A stretch of DNA of 64,000 nucleotides from Paraburkholderia fungorum (GTDB lineage Bacteria; Pseudomonadota; Gammaproteobacteria; Burkholderiales; Burkholderiaceae), in assembly GCF_902833645.1 (NCBI RefSeq), contig NZ_CADFGE010000010.1, positions 274,733 to 338,732 on the forward strand, in the 5' to 3' direction. Made by a program: the position numbers and the translations under genes. The notes beneath the pieces are model-generated. The model saw only the letters and a list, made by a program, of their open reading frames with translations, was not told the DNA's origin and did no database searches. Shown one piece after another: positions 42,369-50,693 of the stretch (positions are counted from its first letter, which is position 1; the number at the start of each line of letters is the position of its first letter).

Positions 42369-43855
42369 GCGATCCTCACGCAAACGTTGGTCAGTTCCGA
42401 ATAGAAGTCGAGCGAATGACGCCCGCCTTCACGGCCGATGCCCGAGAGCTTGGTGCCGCCGAACGGCGTGCGCAGATCGCGCACGAACCACGCGTTGACC
42501 CAGACGATGCCGGTTTCGATCTGCCGCGCCACACGATGACCGCGTGAGAGCTGCGTCGTCCAGATGCTGGCGGCGAGGCCGTAGGCGCTGTCGTTCACGC
42601 GTCCGATCACTTCGTCTTCGCTATCGAACGGCGAGATGTGGCACACAGGTCCGAAGATTTCTTCTTTGACGCAACGTGCGTCGTCGGACAGACCGGTCCA
42701 GATGGTCGGCATCACGAAGGCGCCCTGATCGCGCGCGTCGCCGAATTGCGGAACATTGCCGCCGGTTACGACCGTTGCGCCCTCTTCGACTGCGAGACGG
42801 AAGTACGACAGTACTTTCTCGCGATGGCCACGCGAGATCAGCGGGCCCATCGTGGTGGTGGGATCGTCGGGCGCGCCGACTCGCAGCGCCTCGGTTTTTT
42901 CCTTCAGGGCGGCAACGAAGCGCTCGAAGATCGGCCGCTCGACGTACACGCGCTCGCTGCACAGGCAGACTTGCCCTGCATTGGTGAAGCTCGACTTCAG
43001 CACACCGGCGACGGCCGCATCGAAGTCCGCGTCGGCGAACACGACGGCGGCGTTCTTGCCGCCCAGTTCGAACGAGATTTCTTTCACGCCGTCGGCCACG
43101 GTCTTCATGATCGTGCTGCCGGTACGCGATTCACCGGTGAAGGTGATCGCGCTGATATCCGGATGACGCGTGAGGAATTCGCCGGCCGCATTTGGTCCGT
43201 GACCGTGAATCAGGTTGAACACGCCGGGCGGCAAGCCGATGTCGTGCATGACTTCGGCGAGCAGCGTGGCGGAGCTGGGGGTTTCCTCCGAGGGCTTGGC
43301 CACGACGCAATTGCCCATGGCGAGGGCCGGTGCGACTTTCCAGGTGAACAGCAGCAGCGGCAGATTCCAGGGCGAGATGATGCCGACCACACCGAGCGGT
43401 TTGCGCGTGACGTAGTTGATCAGTTCGCTGCCGTCGGCGGCATGGGTTTCGAAGAATTCGCTGTTCGCCGTGCGGATGAGGTCCGCGAAGGTGCGGAAGT
43501 TCGCGATGCCGCGGGCGATATCCAGCTTGCGGGCTTGTTCGAGCGGGCGGCCGGTGTCGGCGACTTCTGCTGCGACGAAATCGTCGAAACGGGCTTCGAT
43601 GCCGTCGGCGATTTTATGCAGCCAGTCGGCGCGTTCCGCCGGTTTGGTGTTGCGCCAGCCGGCGCGTTGGGCGGCGGCTGCGGCGCGGACGGCGGCATCG
43701 ACGGTTGCGGCTTCGGCTTCGCAGACTTGCGCGAGTTCGCGGCCGTCGACCGGGCTGATATTAGGGAAGGTGTTCGTTGTGGCGACGAATTCGCCATTGA
43801 TGTAATGGCGAAGTAATGGTTGAGCGCGCTGCGCGGCGGCCGGGGTGAGGGTCAC
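42365..43855 (-). CDS. nbaE: 2-aminomuconate-6-semialdehyde dehydrogenase
   Basis: This 496-residue aldehyde dehydrogenase is first in the operon and oxidises 2-aminomuconate semialdehyde to 2-aminomuconate. It has SPWNLPLLLFTWKVAPALA, the general base in EISFELGGKNAA and the catalytic Cys in NAGQVCLCSERVYV. The start is GTG at 43855 with an AGGAG site 6-7 bases upstream; a much longer in-frame extension runs into the repeat element and is not credible. The double Cys motif (VCLC) and the context point to the AmnC/NbaE subgroup. Confidence 0.95.
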   Translation of the reverse strand: MTLTPAAAQRAQPLLRHYINGEFVATTNTFPNISPVDGRELAQVCEAEAATVDAAVRAAAAAQRAGWRNTKPAERADWLHKIADGIEARFDDFVAAEVADTGRPLEQARKLDIARGIANFRTFADLIRTANSEFFETHAADGSELINYVTRKPLGVVGIISPWNLPLLLFTWKVAPALAMGNCVVAKPSEETPSSATLLAEVMHDIGLPPGVFNLIHGHGPNAAGEFLTRHPDISAITFTGESRTGSTIMKTVADGVKEISFELGGKNAAVVFADADFDAAVAGVLKSSFTNAGQVCLCSERVYVERPIFERFVAALKEKTEALRVGAPDDPTTTMGPLISRGHREKVLSYFRLAVEEGATVVTGGNVPQFGDARDQGAFVMPTIWTGLSDDARCVKEEIFGPVCHISPFDSEDEVIGRVNDSAYGLAASIWTTQLSRGHRVARQIETGIVWVNAWFVRDLRTPFGGTKLSGIGREGGRHSLDFYSELTNVCVRIA

Positions 43856-43934
43856 GACGTCTCCTGCTCGATTGAGGTGTTTGCAGGAGTCTAAAGGGGG
43901 GCCCGCGGGGGCGGTAATCAAAGATTGGGTGGTG

Positions 43935-43955
43935 GGTATGCTAAAGGGGAATACC
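43935..43955. promoter_or_regulatory. LysR-type operator (GGTAT-N11-ATACC) upstream of nba operon
   Basis: A perfect dyad with 5-base arms and an 11-base centre fits the T-N11-A consensus of LysR-type regulators. It lies 80 bases upstream of the nbaE GTG and directly outside repeat element 3. The LysR gene at 44856 is the obvious candidate to bind it. Confidence 0.7.
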
Positions 43956-43967
43956 AGATATGGGTGG

Positions 43968-44841
43968 GTTTTGCCTGCCTGCCCGGCTTTGGGGCTTTCG
44001 CGGCGCTTTTTGTTGGTGATCTGGATTTTGGGTGTTGGCTTGGTGTGGTAGTGGTCTGTTCTGTTGTTGGTCCTTTGGCCTTGTTTTGTTAGTGGTCTAT
44101 TAGCGTTGCCCCTGTGCGGGGCGGCACCTACTTTTCTTTGCCTGCCGCAAAGAAAAGTAGGCAAAAGAAAGCGGCTCAAACCGCTAGTTCTTAAGCGGGT
44201 CCCCGCGCAGCCACGGTAGTGGTGCATCTGGAATCCGTGCCCCCGCACACTCCGCGCCGTTGACAAAGCACTCATCAGCTCCCACTCCGCACTGCGTGCG
44301 TCGCGGACGGGTCTGCCAGGGAAACCCGGGGGCGCGCAGCGCAGCGGGGGCCATCGGCTTCGCCTCGGCGAAGCGCCGGATGCCGGATGCCGGATGCCGG
44401 ATGCCGGATGCGGAGTGCGGAGTGCGGACAATACAGCCTGAGGCATTGCGCCGAATGACGCGTGGGCGGAAAAATTAGCCGACGGTTTGATGAACTGGGC
44501 ATCGGCGCGCGCAGCGCCGCCGGAGGTATGACTCCTTTGTCACCAGCGCCGAATGTGCGAGGACACAGATTCCAGATGCACCACTACCCCCTCCAAGCCA
44601 GGGGACCCACTTATGAGCTGGCGGTTTGAGCCGCTTTCTTTTGCCTACTTTTCTTTGCGGCAGGCAAAGAAAAGTAGGTGCCGCCCCGCACAGGGGCAAC
44701 GCTAATAGACCACTACCAAAACAAGGAAAGGCCAAAAGACCAACAACAGAGCGGACCACTAACAAAGCAAGGAAAGGCCAAAGAATCCGACCGACAACGA
44801 AAAAGCGCCGCGAAGGCCCCCAACTGCCGGGCAGGCAAAAC
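43968..44841. repeat. Long palindromic repeat, element 3
   Basis: This is the most complete copy. The left end starts GTTTTGCCTGCCTGCCCGG and the right end finishes CCGGGCAGGCAAAAC, so the outermost sequences are inverted too. The hairpin and GGTAGTGGTGCATCTGG blocks occur in both arms. With element 2 it brackets the permease-kynU-nba operon, and it separates that operon from its presumed LysR regulator. Confidence 0.9.
44377..44425. repeat. 7-base tandem array inside element 3
   Basis: Five CGGATGC units and two GGAGTGC units lie in a row at the place where element 2 has a 13-unit array. This shows expansion and contraction of a 7-base unit. Confidence 0.9.
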
Positions 44842-44855
44842 CAAAACCTAAACCT

Positions 44856-45809
44856 TTACCCCCCCTCAGCCACCCCCCGTAAACACTCAACAAAAGCCTG
44901 ACAAGCCGCACTCAACTCCTTATTCGACCGCACCGAAAACCCCACAGTCCCAAACGCGCCACTCTCGGGCAAATCCAGAATCCGCAACAACCCCGCATCT
45001 TCAAACTGCTGCGCCGCGACCCGCGGCATCAACGCGATCCTCGGCGTATCGAGCAGCAATCCAATATTGGTCAACAACGACAACGACTCCACAATGTCCG
45101 TGGGCAACGGCAACCCCGCCGCCCGGAACAGATGCTCCGCAGCCAGGCGCGCCGGCGAATCAGGCGTCGGCAGAATCCACGGCGAACCGACCAGATCGGA
45201 TAAATGCGTCACGCCAGCCGGCTCAGGCCCATACCCCTTGCCCACCACCACGCACAACGACTCGTCGAACAACGCCTCGTGCGTCAACGGAAAAGCACTC
45301 GCAATCGGCAACTCGCGCTCAGGCAAACGCCCAACCACAATGTCGAGGTCCCCCGTCGCCAGCGCCGGAAACAGATGGGCCGTCGTGCCCTCGCGCACCG
45401 TCACCAGAACATTCGGCGTGCGCGCCTTCAACATGCCGATCGCCGCAGGCAACAGCCGCGCCGATGCGGAAATCAACGTACCGACGATCACGTGCCCACT
45501 CGTACCCAGCCGGAAATCGTTGAGCTCGTCGGTCATATAGCGCAACTCCGCCATCAGCGACTTGACCCGCCGACCAAGCAGCAAGCCCAACTCAGTCGGC
45601 ACAACGCCGCGATTCGAACGAGCGAATAGCGCGCCGTCGAAACAGGATTCGAGTTCGTGGATCACCTTGGTGACAGCCGGTTGCGTCAAGCGCATCTCGT
45701 TGGCCGCGCGGACGACGGAACGCGTCTCCAGCACGCGTTCGAAGATCATCAGCTGATTGAGCTTCAGCTTGCGGATCAGGGAGATCTCGCTGAGCGGATT
45801 GTGTTGCAT
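44856..45809 (-). CDS. LysR-family transcriptional regulator (probable nba operon regulator)
   Basis: This 317-residue LysR protein has a winged helix-turn-helix at the N-terminus (KLNQLMIFERVLETRSVVRA, then LTQPAVTKVIHELE) and a substrate-binding domain from about residue 100. LTQPAVTK and the domain layout resemble the GalR/PcaQ-like subgroup that responds to aromatic acids. It reads in the same direction as the nba operon, from which repeat element 3 separates it. A LysR-type box lies at 43935-43955, so it probably activates the pathway. Its own promoter lies in the gap before the DUF1328 gene. Confidence 0.88.
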   Translation of the reverse strand: MQHNPLSEISLIRKLKLNQLMIFERVLETRSVVRAANEMRLTQPAVTKVIHELESCFDGALFARSNRGVVPTELGLLLGRRVKSLMAELRYMTDELNDFRLGTSGHVIVGTLISASARLLPAAIGMLKARTPNVLVTVREGTTAHLFPALATGDLDIVVGRLPERELPIASAFPLTHEALFDESLCVVVGKGYGPEPAGVTHLSDLVGSPWILPTPDSPARLAAEHLFRAAGLPLPTDIVESLSLLTNIGLLLDTPRIALMPRVAAQQFEDAGLLRILDLPESGAFGTVGFSVRSNKELSAACQAFVECLRGVAEGG

Positions 45810-46012
45810 GGCAAGGGTGGCCGGGAATCGATGATCCGCGATGGTAACAGCACGGCATCGACTGGCCGATTAGGGGCACCCCCTGCTCCCCTCACCCTGG
45901 GCACGCCTATTGCTGTATATCGCTCGCCGGCGAAAACCCGTCAAAGCACGCTGTGCCCACAACGAGCGGCCGTTTTTAACTTCAATCCAGCAATCTATCG
46001 GTGGGAGGCCCC

Positions 46013-46174
46013 ATGCTTCGATACGCTGTAATCTTCTTTATCATCGCGATCATCGCCGCGGTATTCGGCTTCGGCGGCATCGCCGCAGGCGCAACAGAAA
46101 TTGCCAAGATCCTGTTCTTCATCTTCATAGTGATCTTCCTCGTCACCCTTCTGATGGGCGTGATGCGACGCTGA
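46013..46174 (+). CDS. DUF1328 (YtjA-like) small membrane protein
   Basis: This short gene encodes 53 residues beginning MLRYAVIFFIIAIIAAVFGF and ending LMGVMRR, with two membrane segments separated by GGIAAGATEIAK. Length and sequence are typical of the DUF1328/YtjA family. A GGGAGG site precedes the ATG. Function is unknown. It is divergent from the LysR gene at 44856. Confidence 0.92.
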   Translation: MLRYAVIFFIIAIIAAVFGFGGIAAGATEIAKILFFIFIVIFLVTLLMGVMRR

Positions 46175-46225
46175 CCATCAAGTCAGCCAGCAAGCGAAGA
46201 AACACCCGCCCCGGCGCGTGGAGTC

Positions 46226-46267
46226 GCAACTATTGCAATACTTGCCTCATGGCATTGCAATAGTTGC
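46226..46267. terminator. Perfect 14-base inverted repeat, bidirectional terminator candidate
   Basis: GCAACTATTGCAAT at 46226-46239 and its exact complement at 46254-46267 enclose a 14-base loop. The repeat stands between the convergent DUF1328 and GNAT genes. A further CCGGGG with a T-run follows at about 46276-46287. The position suits a two-way terminator. Confidence 0.6.
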
Positions 46268-46305
46268 CGCCCGCTCCGGGGTTTTTACCGCCACACCATT
46301 CCCTC

Positions 46306-46944
46306 TCACGCCGCGCGCGCAATCCGCGCCGGCACAGTCAACCGATGCGACCAGTTCGCAAGCGAGCGCGTCGCCACCGGCGGCTTGCTCAAAATCGCGC
46401 TGTCGTATTGCTTGCCGTCGAAGCGCACGAAATCGACAATGCGAAACCCCTGCCCGCGGTAAAACGCAATCAGATGCGCAGCCGGTTGCGGCGTATCGAG
46501 CGCGAGTTCCGCATAGCCACGCGTCGCGGCCCAGTGATCGGCGAATGCGATCAACAGGGTGCCGATGCCCCGCGCCTGCCACACAGGCTCCACGCCGAAC
46601 TGGCGCAAGCTGGCAATATCATCGCGGCGGTATAGATCGCACGGCGATTCATGATCCGGCGCATACAGCGTCATCGTGCCAACCATGCGCCCTTCGCAAA
46701 CCGCCACGTAACAATCGCCGCGCGTCGCGCGTGAACGTGTCGTCTCCACCGTTTGATCCACACATGTGCAATTCAAACCCATCGCGCCGAGCCGGGTGAA
46801 AGCCCGATGCAGCAGCGCGGTCAACGCGACGTATGAATCGCGCGACGGATCGAAGCGGCGCAGTTCGACACGGCCCACGCCGTGATACACGTAGTCGATG
46901 CGGACAGATTGCTGCGTCGTTGCACGTCGCTTCACGTTGAACAC
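46306..46944 (-). CDS. GNAT-family N-acetyltransferase
   Basis: This 212-residue protein has a GNAT core: YVAVCEGRMVGTMTLY, then QFGVEPVWQARGIGTLLIAF with the acetyl-CoA-binding Q/R-x-x-G-x-G/A, and LIAFYRGQGFRIVDF near the C-terminus. The acceptor is unknown. The start is a GTG at 46944; a later start is possible because the first 25 residues are poorly conserved in type. It stands alone. Confidence 0.8.
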   Translation of the reverse strand: MFNVKRRATTQQSVRIDYVYHGVGRVELRRFDPSRDSYVALTALLHRAFTRLGAMGLNCTCVDQTVETTRSRATRGDCYVAVCEGRMVGTMTLYAPDHESPCDLYRRDDIASLRQFGVEPVWQARGIGTLLIAFADHWAATRGYAELALDTPQPAAHLIAFYRGQGFRIVDFVRFDGKQYDSAILSKPPVATRSLANWSHRLTVPARIARAA

Positions 46945-47071
46945 CTCGCGCTATCAGGATGCACGAAGTGTAAGTTTGGCGTGTAGGCGTCTCAAGAAAA
47001 AATGTCGTAAAAACTCACATGGGACGCCCGGCGCGCATGTCTGCCCGCAAGCCGGCATCTCGCCCCGGGCA

Positions 47072-47980
47072 CTACGCCGCCGATACCACGCACGGCTCGT
47101 TTTCCCGCAGGCCAAGATGCAATTCTTCGCAAAGGAAGGTCTGCAATGTCTGCACGGCGGCCGCCTGGGTGCCGGGGACGGGGCGCATGAACAGCCCGAA
47201 ATCGGCGGTGGGCGCATCGGGTAATCCGTCTGCCTGCTGGCCGAGCACACGCATCGACTCCGGGCGGATATTGCCCTCGAGCAGCACCGACACACCGAGC
47301 CCTGCCTCCACTGCCGACTGCACCGCCGGCAAGCTGGTGCTGGTGCACACAATGCGCCACGCAATGCCCGCGCGCCGCAGCGCCGTCAACACCAGTTGCT
47401 GCCAAAGACATGTGCCGCCGAACGCGACCACGGGCAATGGCGCGTCGCTGTCACGGCTAAAGCCGCGTGCGCCAACCCAGAAAAGCGGCTGTGTCCACGT
47501 CAATAGCGGCGGCACCGATTCGACCAGCGCGGGATCCCCAACAACCACGTCGAGGCCACCGTCCGCCAGCCGGTTCGACAACGCCGAACTGGTATCGACC
47601 ACGATCTCCAGCGCCACCTGCGGATAGGCGAGCGAGAAGCGCCGCAGGGCACGCGGCAGCCGGCCGACCGCGATATCTTCCAGCATGCCGAGCCGCACCG
47701 TCCCGGACACCTGCCCCGCGCTCAAAGCCCGCCGTGCATCGGCGCCCGCGCCAAGGATCGTGTGCGCGAACGGCAGCAGCAGGTGCCCCGCTTCGGTGAG
47801 TTGCACGCCGCGCGGCGAGCGGTCGAGCAGACGCTGTCCCAGTTCTTCTTCGAGCCGGCGCAATTGCATGCTCACCGCCGCCTGGGTACGCGCGAGGCGC
47901 GCCGCCGCCACGCCCACGGCGCCGGTCTCCGCCACGGTAACGAACGCCCGCAGGAGACTGCTGTCGATATCTCGGGTCAT
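47072..47980 (-). CDS. LysR-family transcriptional regulator
   Basis: This LysR protein of about 302 residues starts MTRDIDSSLLRAFVTVAETG and contains ARTQAAVSMQLRRLEEELGQ in the recognition helix. It has a full effector domain. The ATG at 47980 fits the usual distance to the helix-turn-helix; another ATG at 48001 is possible. It is divergent from an EamA/RhtA exporter, the standard arrangement of a regulator and its target, with a dyad between them. Confidence 0.9.
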   Translation of the reverse strand: MTRDIDSSLLRAFVTVAETGAVGVAAARLARTQAAVSMQLRRLEEELGQRLLDRSPRGVQLTEAGHLLLPFAHTILGAGADARRALSAGQVSGTVRLGMLEDIAVGRLPRALRRFSLAYPQVALEIVVDTSSALSNRLADGGLDVVVGDPALVESVPPLLTWTQPLFWVGARGFSRDSDAPLPVVAFGGTCLWQQLVLTALRRAGIAWRIVCTSTSLPAVQSAVEAGLGVSVLLEGNIRPESMRVLGQQADGLPDAPTADFGLFMRPVPGTQAAAVQTLQTFLCEELHLGLRENEPCVVSAA

Positions 47981-48013
47981 CACGTTTCTTGAAGTGGTCA
48001 TAAGAAATATCAA

Positions 48014-48045
48014 CTTATCTTAATACCGCTCGGACCGATAAGATA
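48014..48045. promoter_or_regulatory. Dyad in the LysR-EamA intergenic region
   Basis: TATCTTA (48016-48022) and TAAGATA (48039-48045) form an inverted repeat with a 16-base centre; CTTATC and GATAAG overlap it. It ends 7 bases before the exporter start, so a bound protein would cover the initiation region. Confidence 0.45.
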
Positions 48046-48052
48046 GCGTCCA

Positions 48053-48973
48053 ATGAATCCAACGAGCGTCAACGAGGCCACGATGCAGGACACCACCATC
48101 AAACCGGCGCTGAATTCCACACCCATGCCGGTGAAGCCTGCCGGTGCCGCGGCGGGCGCCGCGTTCCTGTGCGTGTTGTCGATGTCGAGCGTACAGTTCG
48201 GTGCCGCGCTCTCCGCGCCGACAATGGCAACCTACGGCTCGCTCAGCACCACCTGGTTGCGTCTGTGCTGGGCCGCGGTCGTGCTGGCGTTGCTGGTTCG
48301 CCCGCGGCTCTTCACCTACTCGCGCTCGCACTGGTTCGCGGCGGGTGCGCTGGGGGCGGCGATGGCCGGCATGACACTATGCTTTTTTGCGGCGCTTCAG
48401 CGGATTCCGCTGGGCCTCGCCGTCGCAATCGACTTTCTCGGCCCCCTCACCGTCGCCACGCTCGCGGTGCGTCGCATGCGCGCGTTACTGTGGCCCGTAT
48501 TGGCGATTGCCGGCGTGCTGCTGCTCTCGCGCGATCGAGCCGGCTGGATCGGCGAACCGCTCGGCGTGCTGCTCGCGTTCGGCGCCGCAATCGGCTGGGG
48601 CAGCTATATCGTGCTGATGAAAAAGACCGGCGCCCTGTTCGCCGGCCTCGAAGGCCTGTCGGTTTCGCTGCTCGCGGCGGCGCTGGTCGCTACACCATTC
48701 GGCTTCGCGCAAAGCGGCATACACATCGCCGCGGGGCAAATCGCCGCCACCGCCGGCCTCGCGTTGCTGGTTCCCCTGTTACCCTACGCACTGGAAATGG
48801 TGGCATTGCGGCATATGCCGGCCTCATCGTTTGGAATCCTGATGAGTGTCGAACCCGCAATCGGCGCACTGGCCGGATTCGTGGTACTCCATCAACCAAT
48901 GGAAGGTGTGCAGATAGCCGGCACGCTGCTGGTGGTCGCCGCGAGTGTGGGCGCCGTGGTGGCAACACGCTGA
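48053..48973 (+). CDS. EamA/RhtA-family transporter (amino acid or metabolite exporter)
   Basis: This 306-residue protein has about ten hydrophobic segments in two EamA halves. The stretches IPLGLAVAIDFLGPLTVA and LPYALEMVALRHMPASSFGI are typical of RhtA, the threonine/homoserine exporter. An N-terminal cytoplasmic extension of about 30 residues precedes the first segment; initiation at an internal Met is possible. Control by the divergent LysR protein is likely. Confidence 0.88.
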   Translation: MNPTSVNEATMQDTTIKPALNSTPMPVKPAGAAAGAAFLCVLSMSSVQFGAALSAPTMATYGSLSTTWLRLCWAAVVLALLVRPRLFTYSRSHWFAAGALGAAMAGMTLCFFAALQRIPLGLAVAIDFLGPLTVATLAVRRMRALLWPVLAIAGVLLLSRDRAGWIGEPLGVLLAFGAAIGWGSYIVLMKKTGALFAGLEGLSVSLLAAALVATPFGFAQSGIHIAAGQIAATAGLALLVPLLPYALEMVALRHMPASSFGILMSVEPAIGALAGFVVLHQPMEGVQIAGTLLVVAASVGAVVATR

Positions 48974-49001
48974 CGGTGCTGGACCGCGCTTTACGCAGCG
49001 C

Positions 49002-49553
49002 TCAGGCGAAATTTTCCGCTTCGTAGAGACGTCGGCCGGCTGCGTCCTTGGCGCCGAGGATCGGCTCGACTTCGATGGGCCACTCGATGCCGATATCAGG
49101 ATCGTTCCACAAGATGCAGCGCTCGAGTTCGGGGAACCAGTACTCCGTGGTTTTCCACAGGCATTCGGCCACCTCGGACAGCACGACGAAACCGTGCGCA
49201 AAACCTGGCGGCACCCACACCTGCCGATAGTTCTCCGCGCTCAGGCGAGCACCGCTCCACTTGCCGAAATTCGGCGAATTGAGCCGCAAGTCCACCGCGA
49301 CATCGAACACTTCACCCACCACCACCCGCACAAGGCGGCCCTGCGGACGCTGCACCTGGTAGTGCAGGCCCCGCAGCACACCACGCACCGCGCGCAAATG
49401 CCGGTCTTGCACGAAGTTGAAGCCTTGCGCGACGTCGTCGATAAACTCGTCCGCGCTGAAGCTCTCAAAGCAGAAGCCGAATTCGTCGCAGAATACCTCG
49501 GGCTCGATGAGTTTAACCTCCGGCAGCGCCGTCGCCATTACCTTGTTGCCCAT
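49002..49553 (-). CDS. rmlC: RmlC-like dTDP-sugar 3,5-epimerase homologue, solitary and divergent
   Basis: This 183-residue cupin protein follows the RmlC pattern: TALPEVKLIEPEVFCDE, FVQDRH, GVLRGLHYQVQRPQGRLVRV with the base His, PPGFAHGFVVLSE and WNDPDIGIEWP. The start MGNKVMATALPEV aligns with typical RmlC N-termini. Two differences stand out. The usual RGFF is FGFC, and the Tyr of the FLYKTT segment is Trp (CLWKTT). No rmlA, rmlB or rmlD is nearby. It may still be a 3,5-epimerase, or it may have another ketosugar specificity. Confidence 0.78.
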   Translation of the reverse strand: MGNKVMATALPEVKLIEPEVFCDEFGFCFESFSADEFIDDVAQGFNFVQDRHLRAVRGVLRGLHYQVQRPQGRLVRVVVGEVFDVAVDLRLNSPNFGKWSGARLSAENYRQVWVPPGFAHGFVVLSEVAECLWKTTEYWFPELERCILWNDPDIGIEWPIEVEPILGAKDAAGRRLYEAENFA

Positions 49554-49697
49554 CATGGCCACTGTGCTCGTTAGAAGCCTGCCCCGAGAAAACGCGGCCG
49601 CCGATGCACACGCGGCTGCGCAGGTTGCTGCACACGCCGCGCGCTGCATGCAGCCACCGGCAATGCGGCGCGCTGCTGACGAGGCGCCTGCCGAAAC

Positions 49698-50693
49698 TCA
49701 AACCTCGCTCGCCACCCGGCTGCGCGCGCGATATTCGGTCGGCGACAGTGCCATGCGCTTGCGGAATATCTTCGCGAGACGATCGCCGTTGCCGGTGCCG
49801 CTGCGGCGCGCGATCTTGTCGACCGGTAGTTCGGTTTCGGTCAGGAAGTTGCAGGCAATCCGCAGGCGCACCTGGAGCAGATAGTCGGAAGGCGTGACCT
49901 GCATTTCATGCTTGAAGCGCCGCAGGAAATTACGCTCGCTCATCGCCGCCACTTGCGCGGCGTCCGCAACCGACACGGGACGATCGCAATTCGCCTCCAT
50001 CCAGCGCGCGGCGGCACGGATTTTCTCGGCGACGCTGAGCGTGCCGCCTTCGGCCGGCAGCGGCATCCAACTGGCGCCCATGCCGGGCATGACCCGATCG
50101 GCAACGCTGCGCGCGAGCTCCGCACCGAGGTCGCGCTTGATGAACATCAGCGCGCTGCGCGCGCAATCATTGCGATCGTTGGCGGCACTGCGCGCGGCGT
50201 CGACGGTGGCGCTGCCCGGATAGCGGCTCACCTGCGAGCCGTCGTGTTCCGCCGGACCCGCAGCCTCCAGCACGAGACGGCCCTCGCCGATCGTCTCGAT
50301 CGCCCGAGTACGCGTTTGCACCGAACGCAGCCAGTTGAGCAGCCGTTCGTCCTGCGCGGCCTCGTGTGCACCGTAGCCGCCTGCGATGAACAGCACGTCA
50401 AAACCGCTGCCGTAACGGGTGTCGATGCGGTCAGTCCAGATGCGCGCTGACGAGGAGCTCGCAACGCTGCCACCGTCCATCGACAGAAACTGCACTTCAT
50501 ACGGCGGATCTTCGCCGGCCCGCGAGCCGGAAAGTTCGTTGGCGGTCTGAAACATCTCGACCACCGTGCCGGGCCCGAGCAGCCAGAAGCCGTCGAACAG
50601 CAACACGCCGATTCGCCGCGCTGCGCTACGTACGTTCAGCGTAGGCGTATGTAACCAGGTGATCCTCGCAGTATCCAGATGCATGTGCGGCAT
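49698..50693 (-). CDS. GlxA-type AraC-family regulator with DJ-1/PfpI domain
   Basis: This 331-residue regulator has an N-terminal amidotransferase-like domain (RRIGVLLFDGFWLLGPGTVV, FDVLFIAGGYGAHEAAQDER) and a C-terminal AraC helix-turn-helix pair (SVADAAQVAAMSERNFLRRF, then TGNGDRLAKIFRKRMALSPTEYR). The place where GlxA proteins carry a Cys or similar elbow reads LEAAGPAEHDG here, so enzymatic activity is unlikely. Targets cannot be inferred; it is transcribed away from the AT-rich gap. Confidence 0.88.
   Translation of the reverse strand: MPHMHLDTARITWLHTPTLNVRSAARRIGVLLFDGFWLLGPGTVVEMFQTANELSGSRAGEDPPYEVQFLSMDGGSVASSSSARIWTDRIDTRYGSGFDVLFIAGGYGAHEAAQDERLLNWLRSVQTRTRAIETIGEGRLVLEAAGPAEHDGSQVSRYPGSATVDAARSAANDRNDCARSALMFIKRDLGAELARSVADRVMPGMGASWMPLPAEGGTLSVAEKIRAAARWMEANCDRPVSVADAAQVAAMSERNFLRRFKHEMQVTPSDYLLQVRLRIACNFLTETELPVDKIARRSGTGNGDRLAKIFRKRMALSPTEYRARSRVASEV

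Noticed and set aside
43856..44446. Long N-terminal extension of the aminomuconate semialdehyde dehydrogenase
   Set aside because: It would translate repeat element 3 and the LysR-type box; the GTG at 43855 has a good ribosome-binding site and gives the family length.
18510..44901. Recurring short frames (about 60-95 codons) beginning MSRFLLPTFLCGRQRKVG or similar in the arms of the palindromic elements
   Set aside because: They are translations of the hairpin arms on either strand, differ in length by element, and lack ribosome-binding sites. They repeat because the DNA repeats.
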